Assembly (NCBI GenBank): GCA_016584305.1
Contig: JACEEZ010009408.1
Span: 1-64,000 of the forward strand
DNA: 64,000 nt
Source: Chionoecetes opilio
Lineage: Eukaryota; Arthropoda; Malacostraca; Decapoda; Majidae
Direction: 5' to 3'
Both the position numbers and the translations under genes were made by a program. Shown in pieces: positions 1 to 11,995 of this stretch; positions within the stretch are counted from its first letter, which is position 1; every line of letters begins with the position of its first letter. Under the pieces are notes generated by a model. That model did no database searches. It was not told the DNA's origin and saw only the letters and a list, made by a program, of their open reading frames with translations.

Positions 1-3000
1 ACTTTTTCCGCGCCCGGGCCAACGGGGGGGAAACCCAGAGGACCCAAAGGAAAAGCCCCCATTTCCCGGGATAAAAGGCTCCCCTTTTTTGGGCCGCATT
101 TTTTTTTTCTCTTGATTTCCCTTTTTCTTCCTTCTCTATTCTTCCTTCTTCCCGTCCGGCCCGGGTTGGGGGTAACTGCTTTACAAGACCCTTTTTCGGG
201 TTTTCTCCCCCCTCCTCCTCCTCCTCCTTTTGGGGATCTTCGGCTTGCCCGGTTTCCAGTTTGCGGTGCTGATCACGTTTTTCCTCCTCTCTTACCTCTT
301 CCTTAACCGACAGTGTCCCCGGGGGTGTCTTTTGCTTGCTTTTTTCCATGTTTTTGTTGAAGGGACTGTATACTTCTGAAACGGGTTTTCGTCGTCAATG
401 ACAGAAACTATAGATGATACATTCTCCACATCCGATATTGCCTCTTTGAAAACCCCGGAAACCAGTGAATGACGCCTTCTCTTGGGTTTTGCCATCAGTA
501 ATTTTTCTAAAACGGGACTCACTATTTTTTCATTATTTTTTAAACCCTTTCCCTTCTTGTTCTTTTTCTTAGGGAGGGTCCCCGGGTTTTTTTTTTTTCC
601 CCTTTTCGAGTGTTGGGAAACCTTTTTTGGGGGTCGATGGTCTCGGAATTTCCCCTGGTTCGGGTTCCCAAACTTATGGTCTGCATCTCAGACATTTCTT
701 CGTCTTTTTAAATTTCGGGGAAAACGGGAAAGAGGATTGCTTCCACCTCTCCATGTTTCCTCTCTCCCACCCCCTTTCCCCTCATTTTCCCCCCTTTCCC
801 CCCCACGGAGGGAAATCGCCTCATCATCGCCTGCTTTTCCTGTAACTCATCTTCATTCTCTTCGTAAATCACTTCCATGTAATTTGGGTTTTTTTCGGTA
901 TGAATTTTCGGTATGCTTTTCCCGATAACGTTCGTGGCTGTCCATCTTTTGGTCCCTTCCCGCAACCCCCTTTCCTTCTCCCTGAGCCTGCCTTTGCCTC
1001 AGGTTTTCCCCGCTCCCTCCGCTCTTTTTTGGGCCCAGCCAACTTTTTCGCCCCAGGCCACAGGGGCGGGCCCCCAGGGAGGCCAAGGCATGGGCCACCT
1101 TTAAACCGGATCAAAGGCTGCCTTTTTTTGGGACGCATTTTTCTTTTCTCTTGATTTCCCTTTTTCTTCCTTTTCTATTTTTTCGTTTTTTCCCCCGTCG
1201 GCCGGGGTGGAGTAACTGTTTTTCCCAAGACCGCTTTTCCCAGGTTTCCCTCCACCTCCTCCCCCTCCTGGGGATCTTCGGCTTGCGTTCAGCAGCTGCG
1301 GTGCTGATCACGTCTTCCTCCCTTTTAAACCTTTTCCTTCCCGACAGGGGTCTCGGAGGTGTCTATGCTTGTTTTTCCCATGATTTTTGTTAAACGACTG
1401 TATATTTTTTCTTTAACTGGTTCGTCGTCAATAACAGAAATTTATAAAGGATACATTTCCCATCCGAAAATTCCCTTTTTGGGAAAACCGGACCAGTGAA
1501 GACCCCCTTTCCCTTTTTGGGTTTTGCCATCATTAAATCTTCTATAACTGACATCACTATTGTTTCAGTTTTTTAAAACCTTCTTCTTACGCCGTCGCCA
1601 GTTTTCTTTGCCTTCGAGTTTTTCGGTACTTTTTTCCCCGTCAAAGGGGGCCCTCGAGATTTCCCTTTGGTTTTTTTTTCCCACTTTTGTCTGCATCCAG
1701 ACTTTTTCCTCGCCCCTTTTCCCAATTTTCGGGGAAAACGGAAAGGATTTGTTTCCCCACCTTCCTTTTTTCCACCCTCCCCCCATCCCTTCGGGCTATC
1801 TTCTCCAGGGGGGGAAGTAAGCCTCATCATCGACATCCCTTTTTTCCTTTGTAACCATCTTCATTCTTTCGTAAATCACTTCCAGGGAAATTTTCGGTAT
1901 TTCGGTGTAAATTTTTTCGGAAACTTTTTGGGTAAGGTTCGTGGCTGCCCAAATTTTCTTGGTGTCTCGAAACCCCCTTTTCCTTTTTTTTGCTGAGCCT
2001 CCCTTTTTCCCAAAGGGCGGGTCGCCCCCTCCCGCCCCCCCTTTTTGGGCACCATTTGGGGTCGCGCCCGGGGCCACACTGGCGGGACCCAAGAAGGCCA
2101 AGGCATACCCAAACCATTCCCCGGATCAAAGGCTGCCTTTTTTGGAGGGCATTTTTCTTTTCTCTTGTTTTCCCCTTTTTCTTCCCTTCTCTATTTTTTC
2201 CTTCTTCCCCTGGGCCGGGGTGGGTAACTGCTTTAAAAAGACCGCTTTTCAGGCTTTCCCCCCCTCCTCCTCCTCCTGGGGATCTTGGGCCCTTTGACGT
2301 TCAACAGCTGGGGTTGCTGTTTCACGTTTTTCCTCCACTCTTACCTCTTCCTTAACCGACAGTGCCCTGGGAGGTGTCTATCCCTTGCCCTTTTTTCCAA
2401 AGGGAATTTTGGGTTGGAACGACGGGTATACCCTTCTGAAACTGTTCGCCCGTCAGCAAAAACCTATAGATGATACTTCTCCACACCGATTTTCCATCTT
2501 TGAAAACCCGGGCCCATCAATGACCCCCTTTTCTCTTGGGTTTGCCTTCAATAAATTTTCTATAACTGACATCCCCTATTTTTTAAAGTTTTCTTACCTT
2601 CTTCTTAGACGCCCGCCGATTTTTTTCTTTGCCTTCGAGTTTTTCGGTACTCTTTTCGCCCGATGGTCTCGGAGATTTCCCTTGTTTGTTCCCCTTTTTT
2701 CTCCCATCTCAACTTTCCCCTCGTCCTTTTCAATTTCGGGGAAAAACCGGGAAGAGGATTTTTGTTTCCCACCCCCCATCCATGTTTCCATCTCCCCATC
2801 CTCTTCCAGCCCCTCTTCTCCACGGGGGGAAAATCCCCTCACCCATCGACCTGTTTTTTCCTGAAACTCATCTTCTTTCTCTTCGTAAATCATTCCAGTA
2901 ATTTCGGAAATTTCGGTATAATTTTTTCCGAAATGCTTTGGGGAAACCCGTTCGTGGCTGTCCATCTCGGGGTGTCTGGGAAAACACTTTCCTTTTGTTT

Positions 3001-3560
3001 GGGGCCTTTGCCTTTGCCTCAGGGCGGGTCGCTCCCCTCGCGCTCCCCTTTTTGGCAGCCACTTGCCCGCGCCCAAGCAACAGGGGCTGAAACCGCAAAG
3101 TTTTTGGAGGCGTATTGGCTCTCTAAAAATCAAAACTTTTCCCCTTTTTTTTTTCCGCGCTTTTTTCCCCTTAACATCGGCCCCTGGAGCCCGCGGGCCC
3201 CGCCTGTCTTTCCCTCGGGGAAATCAAAAACCCTGGCGCTCATTTTCACCTTCGGGGAAAACGGAAAGGGGGAGTCATTTCCCACTTCATCCATGTTTCC
3301 ATCCTCTCACCCCCCTTCCAGCTCACTTCTCCACGGAGGGAAGCAGCCCACATCGAAAATGCTTTTCCTGTCCCCTCATCTTCATTTTCTTTTCCCGAAA
3401 ATCACTTCCATGGAATTTCGGTATTTTGGGAAATGAATTTTGGGTAGGTTTTTTCCGTAACGCCTTTGTCGGGTCCACCTTTTTGGTGAAATCGCAACAT
3501 TTTTCCTTCTGTTCTTAAACATACCAGATCTGCTTTTCCTTTCAACATGCACATAACTGG
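1..3560. repeat. Satellite of about 1 kb period, homopolymer-distorted
   Basis: Recognisable blocks recur at a spacing near 1,000 bases. The block reading CTCTTGATTTCCCTTTTTCT occurs near 110 and 1150 with a variant near 2160. The block around TTCGTGGCTG occurs near 930, 1937 and 2947, and a shorter final unit follows near 3460. Copies differ mainly in the length of runs of C, G, T and A, which is the signature of poor long-read consensus rather than ordinary divergence. No open frame is shared between copies, so I see no gene. Confidence 0.7.
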
Positions 3561-3879
3561 GAGAACAATCCTTTTGGGGCCCGTGTCGAGGTTATGCGGG
3601 CGTTCCCATCATCGTCCTTTGCTTTTAAAATTCTTGCTTTGATGATAGAGTTTTCCTCGCCTTTGAGTTTTAAAACAGAACTAATGGTCGCGTTTTTCCT
3701 GCCCCTTTTCCCCGTTTCCTCGGCGATCTCCCCCGGGACAGTTCCCTAAACCAAACGTCAGGCAAGGCTTTGCTGGGGGGTGCCAGGGACTTTAGGCGAG
3801 TCTGGCAAGCTCGCAGAAAGGGAAGGGAACATTTTCTACAAACCGGGTGTTGCCTCTTCGATCCCGGGTTGGTAAAAAA

Positions 3880-4500
3880 CACCTTTTTTTTTTTGTTGCA
3901 ATCATTTTTTCTTCTTTTTAACCCACAGAAAATATTTTTTCAAATAAATTTTTACTTTTTTTGCTCTTCTTCTTTCGACGCCGGCGAGTCTTCTTTGCCC
4001 TTTGGGCTGTCCGGTTTTTTTTTTTCGCTGGCTGTCTCCTGTTCACTCCCTTTTCCCCTTGCCTCTGCTTGTCCGTCACTTCTTCGGTTGCTATCAGGGT
4101 ATTTTCCTTTTATAAATTTACAGAACTATTTTTTTTAGTTTATTACATTTTTTTGCTCTTTTTTCTTACGAAAGCCCGGGGAAATCTTTTTTTGCCTTCG
4201 GGTTTTTCCGGTGCTTGTTTCGCTGGCTTTTCTCCTTTTTACCTCTTCTCCTCTTGCCTCTGTTGTCCGCCCCTTCCCTTTGTTTTCTATCAGGATATCT
4301 TCTATAACTGAAAAAGAACTATTTTTTCAGTTTTTAAATTTTTTTTGCTCTTCTTACGACGCCGGGGGGATCCCCTTTTTTGCCCTTTGTCTGTCCGGTG
4401 TTTATTTTGCTGGCTGCCTCGGGGTCCTGTTTTTATTTTTCTCCTCTTTTCCTCTGGTCGTCCGTCCCCTTCTTCGTTCTTCTCAACCTCCACGAAAAAC
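3880..4500. repeat. Short-period (about 190 bp) continuation of the satellite
   Basis: The motif TTTTTGCTCTTCTT followed by a GACGCCGG-like block recurs near 3957, 4150 and 4345. It also matches a sub-block of the 1-kb units near 1580 and 2600. This looks like an internally amplified part of the same satellite. The stretch 3560-3880 between them shows nothing I recognise. Confidence 0.5.
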
Positions 4501-5760
4501 AGGGACAGTAGTTTTCCCCCCTTTATAGAGGGGGAAAAGGGGAAAGCGGGCCGCTGCTCCCCCCCACAGCTTCCCTCTGTGCCGGGGCCCTTGGCGGGGC
4601 CCGCGGGGCGTGCCCCCTGCGGGGGCGCAAACCTCGGGGGGAAGCAAGCCCTTGGGGCCCGGTCCTCCTCCTGGATCTTCGCCGCGGGCCCTTGGGGGTA
4701 AGAATCATTTACCAAGGAAAGTATCGGGGCTTTGGGGCCTTTCTTTTCCCTTTTTTATTTATGAAGGGGTTGCCCATCCCTCGTCTACCCTTTAAATCCC
4801 GACACTCGGGCCCCGGGGAAAGCATGCTAGGTGAAAAAAATTTAAAAAGTGGGTTGGATCTAACAACAGGGCCCCTTTTTGGGGACAGGGGTAACTGCTT
4901 CACTAAACCAAAAACAGAGCCATAGATTCTACGACTCTGGCCCCTTTTTGATCCTTATGCTAGGGTTCCAAATCAAATTTTAACCCCCCAAACCCCCCGC
5001 TCTTGTTAATACCCTAGATCCAAGCTGGAGCAGATGGGGGAAAAAAAACATGGTCCTTTACTACAAATGACTACACACACACACACACACACACCCCTTC
5101 CTAAAGTTACTATTCCTTTAAATCCCCCAAACCCCAAAACAGAAGTCCCCCAAACCCTCAAACCCCCTTCGCCGCCCCGGGGAAAAACCTCGTCCGGGCC
5201 CCAGCTCCTGCAGGCAGTGGTGTGGGAGCGTGCCCTGGTTTTCTTTGTGGCCGCGGGACCACGTCTAGCCACCCCTCAAAAGGGGTCAAGGGGCTCTCCC
5301 CGCCCCTCGCCCTCGCCTCCTCCCCGCGGGGGCGGGGGCCCTTTTTTTCACGCCGCCCCCCGGCACGAGCACGGGGACAGGGACGAGCAGGGCACCGGGG
5401 AGGGGGGACGGGCAGGTGGAAACCCCCCCGTTCTCCCCCCACAAAACATCGTGCCCTCCCCCCGCCGCTGCGGCCCAGGCCCCCGGGGAGGGCCCCGGCT
5501 TCCCGGGGGGCCGGGGGAAGGTGGGGGCCCCGGCTGCTTGAGGCAGGCACGACGGGGCCCTGCCGGCGAGGCCGCAGCGGGCCCGGGTCGAGGTCCTCCT
5601 CCAAAATCCTCGACGCAGGTGCGGGCCCGTACCTTGAGGGGAGGCCCTCGGCATGGGCCGGGGCCTCGGTGTCTGGGGGGACCTCCTCCAGGCCGCCGCC
5701 TCGCCCCCGGGACTCCTCTTCACCACCACTCTTCTTTATTTTCCCTTTTTTCTTTTTTTT
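4500..5760. other. GC-rich, homopolymer-distorted sequence, content unresolved
   Basis: Two GC-rich patches (about 4540-4700 and 5150-5730) stand out from the AT-rich surroundings, as true exons do elsewhere in this window. Runs of C and G are clearly distorted, frames are broken, and no family can be recognised on either strand. They may be exons or CpG-rich repeats; the sequence does not decide. Confidence 0.4.
5072..5094. repeat. (CA)n microsatellite
   Basis: Uninterrupted AC dinucleotides over about 23 bases. Confidence 0.9.
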
Positions 5761-5761
5761 T

Positions 5762-5764
<3 letters not shown>

Positions 5765-5801
<37 letters not shown>
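5765..5801. repeat. Poly-A run at the edge of the low-quality block
   Basis: About 37 A residues. Sequence before it is homopolymer-distorted and sequence after it is not, so it may mark an assembly joint or the tail of a retroposed element. Confidence 0.7.
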
Positions 5802-5803
<2 letters not shown>

Positions 5804-6087
5804 TAATTGTTGGGTTGCCATGCGCCGCCACCAGTCTCGCAAACCTATCAAGCAAAACAACTACCACTAGAAACAACCCTATTGATAAACCGGTGGTTGC
5901 AAGTTAGTAAGGGTGTAACCCTATACTATGTGCTCGGGGTGCCTCTGTGTGTGATGTGTGGTGTGTGTGTGTGTGCGAGCAATCCGTGTGAGCTGGGTGG
6001 CATGATAATATGGATTCCCACACACTTTGATCTTTTGTCACTAAACGGAAAATTAGTACATGGCGTGCATTAGACCTTCCTCATTAC

Positions 6088-6265
6088 AATAAGAACAGGG
6101 GGGTGGGGGAAATAAGGAGGCTACAAGAGGCCTCGAAAAGCTCTGTATACACTGTAGTTCCCTGTGTTACTTGTAACCAGGTAACACTACTTTAATCCAC
6201 TCTTGTCATCCCCATCCATGCGAATTGTCTAACCTCTTTAAAGCTCCCTATTGACTCGCACTACA
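6088..6265 (-). mobile_element. Truncated LINE 3' tail
   Basis: On the minus strand this matches the 3' end of the LINE at 12.4-14.3 kb: the block for AGCTTTAAAGAGG, a region equivalent to GGTAGTTCC, then GCCTCTTGTAGCC. It is more diverged than the copies at 46.6 and 47.8 kb. Confidence 0.7.
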
Positions 6266-6679
6266 CCCCATCTTTGGTCCTACACCATTGACAACATGAT
6301 ATATGGAACCGTTTGCCGCCACAACAGCCAATTTCTAGCCACATTCCACATAAGCATCAAAACTTAAGCACACTCTAGTAAACAACCAGAAGGTTAACAC
6401 TTCGTGCTCAGAAGTCGGAGGGGTCTTATTTTGTGTGTATTGCTGTGTGCGCTTCTTACATCATGGGATGTGTGACACCATCTAGTGCACGCTCCACTAA
6501 TCCATCGTCAGCTTCCCGGTGATCCTCTTACACGGGATGAAGAATTCCTCGTGTGTGTGTGTTTACGGGCCTATTGTGCCAATCCACTATCAACTATCCA
6601 TATTGTACTGTATTTTTTTTCAGCGCACTGTGTAGTCCATTCCATTGGACAACACCTGGTGTACAGTGTTTCACAGGGC

Positions 6680-6800
6680 TGAAACATAGCGAGAAGTAAG
6701 CACAGACACTACCTGAAACACATTGTCACACCTACATTGCTCCCGCTTTGAAACATCTTACAATTTCGGTGGGACGGCGCCCTTTAATTTTTTTTAACGC
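6680..6800 (+). repeat. Left direct repeat flanking the 6.8-8.2 kb palindrome
   Basis: The segment containing CTTTGAAACATC and CGCCCTTTAATTTTTTTTAACG has a diverged direct counterpart at about 8295-8425 (CTTTCAAAACAAC, CGCCCCTTTAACTTTTTTAG). The palindrome lies exactly between the two copies. Confidence 0.55.
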
Positions 6801-8232
6801 ACCGTGCTGGTGGATCGGCCCGTGACGTCACCCATAAGGATACCAATCCCTCCGCTCCCCGTGTGCGCAACTATGTCGTGACCGGTAATTAATTTTTTAT
6901 CACATAAAGATATACTTTTATCTTCGTAATGTTTGTTTCTAATACAAATACATCTCATCAAGAATAAAAACCGATAGTGATACACAAAGAAAATGCCATT
7001 AGAGACTTTCAAGAAAGGTACATTCGTAACTCTTCGCCATTTAATATTTTTGCTCGCAAACATTTAATGGAGAATATCATAGAGCGGATTTAATTAGCTT
7101 TCACCATTGATATATTTCCGTTTAGTGTAAATGAATTAGCGCATGCAATAAATTAGCGTTAAACTAAAATATAAACAATCATGAAAATCGGGTAATTTCC
7201 TACCTAATATATTTTTATCAGTAGAAAATATATACTGTTTATCATTCGAAATATTTGTTCGACTATAATATTATCAAATAAAAGGAACCGTACAAACAGA
7301 CACTAGAAGAAATGCCATTATGAGACTTTCAAGAAATATGCATGAACTTAAACTTTTCGCCATTTAATATTTTGTAATTTTTTTTTTACATGGGAATATC
7401 AATAGAGCGGATTTAATTAGCTCTCCTTGAATATACTGTCCTTTTCTAATAAATTAATTAAGAACCATAGCATAAATTAGCGTTAACTGAGATAAATACC
7501 ATCATGAAATCGAGTAAATTACCACGATTCATGATGTTATTTATTTAGTTAACGCTAAAAATTTTGCATGGTTCTAAGTTCATTTATCAGAACAGGAAAA
7601 TATGCAAGGGAAAGCTATTAAATTCCGCTATCTTTGATATTCTCATTGTAAAAAAGTTTTTTTACAAATATTCAAATGGCGAAAAGTTTAAGTTCCTGCA
7701 TTTTCTTGAAGTCTCATAATGGCATTTCGTCAATGATGTTTTTTTATGGTTTTTTTTTGAAAATATTATAGAACAAACATTTCTGAAGATAACATATATA
7801 TTTTACTGATAAACATATATTTAGTAGGAAATTACCCGATTTCATGATTTTTTATATTTAATTTAACGCTATTATTTTATGCATGCCGCTATTCTTTATC
7901 ACTAACGAAATAATATCAATGGAACGCAATTAAACTCCGCTTCTATTGATATTCTCCATTTAAAATGTTTGCGAGCCAAATATAAAAATTGGCGAAGAGT
8001 GTTAAGTTAATGCATATTTCCTTGCAAGTCTCATAATGGCAATTTGCTTGTGTGTTTTACACACATGGGGGTTTTTTTTTATTTGATAATATTATAGACC
8101 AAAATTTCAAGAAGATAACAGTCATATACCTTTTATACTGATAAACTTATCTTAGGTACTGTAAAACTTGTAATCGGAGAGAGGAGCGTGTGGTATCCTT
8201 ATGGTGTGACGTCAACGGCGATCCCACCAGGC
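6800..8232. mobile_element. 1.43-kb palindromic element with four related arms
   Basis: The two halves are inverted repeats centred near 7515. The outer ends pair as GTGACGTCACCCATAAGGAT (left) with ATCCTTATGGTGTGACGTCA (right). Each half also contains two direct copies of a unit of about 318 bases, beginning ATGCCATTA...GAGACTTTCAAG near 6992 and 7310. The element therefore holds four related modules arranged head to head. No frame of useful length exists. It is presumably a non-autonomous foldback transposon; no clear target duplication was identified. Confidence 0.75.
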
Positions 8233-8294
8233 CATTTCTCTCGGTGGTCTCGGTACACAATCACCCTGGTAACCAGTTTTTCAACAGGACTGTG

Positions 8295-8425
8295 ACATAG
8301 GAGAAGGTACGGCACGAGAACACATACCGTAAAACCACTGTCACCACGCTACCTACTTTGCTTCCGCGCTTTCAAAACAACTGGCAACTGGAAATCGCTG
8401 AATCGCCCCTTTAACTTTTTTAGGA
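8295..8425 (+). repeat. Right direct repeat flanking the palindrome
   Basis: Diverged direct copy of 6680-6800. Both copies contain an ACATAG...GAGAAG block, then GTCAC, then a C-rich to T-rich transition ending near TTTTTTAGGAGCG. Confidence 0.55.
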
Positions 8426-8889
8426 GCGAAAATTTTCAAAACATAAATCCTACATCCCAGCATGAAATTAACCAATCATTAATAACATTTGAGTAATACT
8501 TCCCCATTGATATGTTGTACACTATACAATATGAAAATGTAAATTTTCAAAGATATAGTTTTAGTGCAGAAAAAATCACGTCATGCCCCAAATTTAACAA
8601 GACGGCAGTTTGAGCGTCAGAAGGGCCACAAACAACTAGTAACTCGGTTTTAAATGTTGGTGGAATAACTACTTACGCTATACATGTTTGTTGGTTAATA
8701 GATTGTGACCACTCTCGTGATACTGGGATTGATGGCTAGGAGGAGAGAAACCATGCTATAAAGGTGGTGGCGGTGGTGGTGGTGTAGCCTGCTGAGTCTG
8801 TACCACGCAACCCAACCGTCGGGGACCTTCCGACAGGTGGCCTGCATTGTGGAGAAGGGGATGGTCACGCAGAACATATACGATTGATA

Positions 8890-9260
8890 TAATCTCAGGT
8901 GGGTATCGATTGATTGATTAAAAGGCCAAAAAAAGGGGAAATATGCCCAGATATCAGCTACATGTCCTTATGGCACTCAGGCAAATGATTGATTGATTGA
9001 TTTAATGGCAAAAGAGGGAAATAGGGACCAATATCAAGCATGTCTATGGCACGCTAGGTAAGGTTGTTTGTGATTTGTGATTGATTTTAATTGTTGTATA
9101 TGTGGGGGGGGGTGGGGGGGGGACTGTTAGAAATGTGGCCATATTTATCAGAGGTCATATGGTCACTCTGGTAACGTTGTATGATCTGATTGATTTTAAT
9201 ACACAAAAAAAGGGGAAATGGTGGCCAGTATCAGAGGGTCAGTATGGCACTCTGTAAATG
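8890..9260 (+). repeat. Tandem SINE-like units
   Basis: At least four degraded units start with TTGATTGATT and continue AAAAAAGGGGAAATRTGCC, AGATATCAG and ATGGCACTC. The same unit occurs singly at 16.8, 21.1 and 50.7 kb and inverted at 40.5, 41.2-41.6 and 41.8 kb. No RNA polymerase III box is obvious, so the class is uncertain. Confidence 0.7.
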
Positions 9261-9334
9261 TGTTTTAATGGGCGCTAATGAGAAAAGGGAAATGTACGCA
9301 CTGTCGTTGGTGCAATGAGCATGTAAAAAGAGGT

Positions 9335-9440
9335 GAGTAGGTTTAGGTTAGAGGAGGGTTAGGTTGTAGGTTAGGTTAGGTTATGGGTTAGGGTTAAGCA
9401 AATGTTGTAGGTTAGGTTAGGGGTGTAGGTTTAGAGGGGT
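9335..9440 (+). repeat. Interstitial TTAGG-type array
   Basis: Degenerate GTTAGG and TAGGTT units run for about 100 bases. TTAGG is the arthropod telomere repeat; the array is internal and flanked by non-telomeric sequence on both sides. Confidence 0.75.
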
Positions 9441-9889
9441 TAATAGAGGCATAGAGTGATATAACGGTGAGATGAGAGGGGAAAGTGACGTGGATTTTTA
9501 CAGCAAGGTATGTAATGTGATAATATCAATGGATACGATATCTCTCGTATGTATATAATGTATCCTGGGTTTCATGGACTCCTACGATTGCTTAAGTAGA
9601 TTTATCTTGAGTCATAGATATATAATTTCCATGTATGGCTAAAATTGAGGTCTGTTGTGGATACCTAACGATTTCTAAGTAATTTTTCCTAAGTACTATT
9701 ATTATTCCCTTGTATTATCCTTGGTGTGGATGATGTGGTGGTGATGCTAGTGGCGGTGGTGGTGGCAGTATGAGCTAAGAAGCAATGCAATAGTCCCAAA
9801 TAGGGTGTCTAAAAATTATTCACTCAATTCCAGTAACGAGAAAAATTTGCTAGTCTGTTATCGACAAATGACGAATAAGTTTCCAGCAT

Positions 9890-10150
9890 ATTTCTATTCT
9901 CTATATGAACATAGAGGGTTGGGGAGAAGGAGAGATCGAGGAGAGAAGAGGTGCGATAGTGAGAAAAGAGGAAAGAGACAAGCTAAAAGCAAAGAAGCAA
10001 ATAGAAAAAAAAGAAGAAAGAAACTATAGGTTGGAGAATAGCAGAGAGAAGAGAAAGTGTGAGAGGAGAGAAGTAAAGAGGAAAGATAACCTGGACAAAA
10101 AAGAAAGATACGAAATAGCAATAATAGATAATAAAAGGAAAGAATAAAGA
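9890..10150 (+). repeat. Purine-rich low-complexity tract
   Basis: About 250 bases almost wholly of A and G with scattered T. It gives spurious Lys/Arg/Glu-rich frames. It ends about 35 bases before the first recognisable DNAI1-like exon and may be intronic. Confidence 0.6.
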
Positions 10151-10185
10151 TACCGTGGTTATAATGGACGATTGTTTTGGTGCAG

Positions 10186-10357
10186 ATTTCCAGTATTTCT
10201 GGGAGGACGGCAGCGACGCGTACGCGACCTTCCTTGCAAGGCTCGCTACCTCCCTCTGTGGAAGTTTCAGTTGCCAGACCTGTGCCGCGGCCTGGCTTGT
10301 GTCTGCCTGTTGCTGCAGCCCATCTTCCCTGACCTCTTTGCCGCTGCCCTACAACAG
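10186..10357 (+). CDS. DNAI1: DNAI1-like exon: entry to the propeller
   Basis: The acceptor is TTTTGGTGCAG. The sequence encodes FQYFWEDGSDAY in one frame, YLPLWKFQLPD in the next, and PIFPDLFAAAL near the end. DNAI1 proteins carry F-K-Y-x-E-D-A-x-D-E-Y and LLPLWKFQ followed by a CWNP-like block at this place. At least one indel lies between the first two motifs, and another is needed at the CWSP-like block. It ends at CAACAG before GTTTGA. Confidence 0.7.
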
Positions 10358-10489
10358 GTTTGAGTTTGACCCATTATTGTGCTATAGTGAATGTAAGCTA
10401 ATGGTGTTAGATAATTGATAATCTACAAATCTGTTCCATGCCCTGTATAATACCTGCCATCCATACGCTGTTTCCTTTGAGTGCTGTTA

Positions 10490-10590
10490 CAGTAGAACCT
10501 GCTATAATTCGATCTAATTGGGGTGTAGGCCTGGGGTTTTTTCGAAATTAGCCGAAAGGTCCCCGAATTATCTCGATGGGTTAGTCTCTA
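10490..10590 (+). mobile_element. pogo/Tigger-like MITE end
   Basis: The terminal sequence CAGTAGAACCTGCTATAATT, preceded by TA, resembles pogo/Tigger inverted repeats, and CGAATTATC follows. Only one end is identified, within an intron of the DNAI1-like gene. Confidence 0.5.
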
Positions 10591-11011
10591 GCCCCCCCCA
10601 CACAATAAGACTCATGTCAAATACATGGGCCAAAGACAGCACAAAAGTTGTATTTACTTGTGACTCACCAAACATGGCTAAGTACTGAAGTCTAGAAAAT
10701 GCAGTAGTACATCTATGCAGGATTCTGGTATGTTCACGCAGGTTTTCTGTGATCATATTTAGGTTATGTTTGGAGTTTTAAATGTTAGTAGGTTCGATGT
10801 GATAAACAAAAGTACACTCTTCAAAGAGGGATGACCCGTTTTAATTTCAAGTCAAGGCATTCCTGAGTAGCTATCCCTTGAACAGATCATATATGTATTT
10901 CTGGAAAACATTAAACTTGCACACCACAGCGGACCGATGCTTTCATGAGGCTGGTCCTATAACCCTCTCAGACCCCTGTCCTGGTGACGGTGCATTCTTG
11001 GTGAGGCGCAG

Positions 11012-11150
11012 GTGGGAGGAGGAGTGTGCTTGTCTGGGCGTCTGTGTGTCTTAGGCGTGGTCGACCCTCAAAACCCTGCCACCGCGCCGCAGCGCGTCTA
11101 CCACACACACCCTTGCGGCGTCACCTTCTGGCCACTTCCTACCCACGGAG
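11012..11150 (+). CDS. DNAI1: DNAI1-like exon with QRVYHT block
   Basis: The final part reads DPQNPATAPQRVYHTHPCGV then THG, matching the family pattern of L-K-N-P...G-V...H-P. The exon ends CCCACGGAG before a GTAAGA donor, leaving phase 1. That phase joins exactly to the next exon to give THGGRLLAAG. The first half of the block is not cleanly in frame. Confidence 0.65.
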
Positions 11151-11215
11151 GTAAGACTTTTAATTTTGCAAGAGCTGGAAAAGGCGTAATTTAAAAAGGA
11201 AATAGGGATAAACTG

Positions 11216-11424
11216 TGTTCACAAATAGGGTGTTGAATGATTGGAATGGACTCGAGTAGACAGGGATTAGGTGCGGAGAATTTGTCGAGAGCTTTAAAAA
11301 TGGATGGCTGAGATAATTATGGATGGGGATGAAATAGGTGGATTGTAGTAGAGTTAAGTAACAGAACTTACCTCGTGTAGGGTTCTCATCAGTCCCTCTT
11401 GTAGCTTCCTTATTTTCTTATGTA
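11216..11424 (+). mobile_element. Truncated LINE 3' tail
   Basis: Begins GTTCACAAATAGGGTG and ends CTTCCTTATTTTCTTATGTA, the same 3' portion as the LINE below but with more indels than copies beyond 46 kb. Confidence 0.8.
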
Positions 11425-11873
11425 CTTTCCCCACGACCATTCGACAGGATCGTTACCTTTGTCAAGTGGGACATTTCTCGCATAGACTTATACAAATTAA
11501 CAGATTGTAGCTTTGATCATGCCCATGTGTGTGTGTCTGTGTACTGATAGGCATATATAGCTACAAGCATGTAGATTATACTATTTGTTAAAGGTGTTTT
11601 AATTAAAGCTTATTTGTCACGAATTTGTCAATTGTGTTGTATATATTCCCCTCATTCTATGTAACATTCTTTGCCTACATATTCCAACAAAATTTGTCCC
11701 AACCCATTTTGCCCTCTAACAACAAATGATCTTTCCACACTGCAATACTTAAAAGTGATGATAATGCATTAACCAAATACTCTTTAGATACACAAGTACG
11801 TGGATGGCATGCGGTATGAGAGGTGTGAGGTGTGGAAGGATGTGACAGGTGACAGGTGACCCCCTCTAGGTAG

Positions 11874-11995
11874 GCAGACTCCTCGCGGCGGGCTGGAGTG
11901 ACGGGCGCGTGGTGCTGTATGACGTGCGTCCCTCCTCCCCCCGGGCCCTCTCCTGCACCACCACCTCGGGCAAGCACCTCCTCCCCGTCACCCAG
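11874..11995 (+). CDS. DNAI1: DNAI1-like exon, WD repeat (clean)
   Basis: This 122-nt exon completes a split Gly codon and then encodes 40 residues including LLAAGWSDGRVVLYDVR and SGKHLLPVTQ. In DNAI1 the same place reads as a Y-x-x-x-V-G-x-x-D-G-x-V-x-x-Y block followed by SGKHxxPVWQ. The donor is CCCAG before GTAAGG. No indel is needed. Confidence 0.85.

Noticed and set aside
5034..5870. Long overlapping frames on both strands in the GC-rich block
   Set aside because: GC-rich sequence with few stop codons in all frames plus distorted homopolymers; no conserved motif found.
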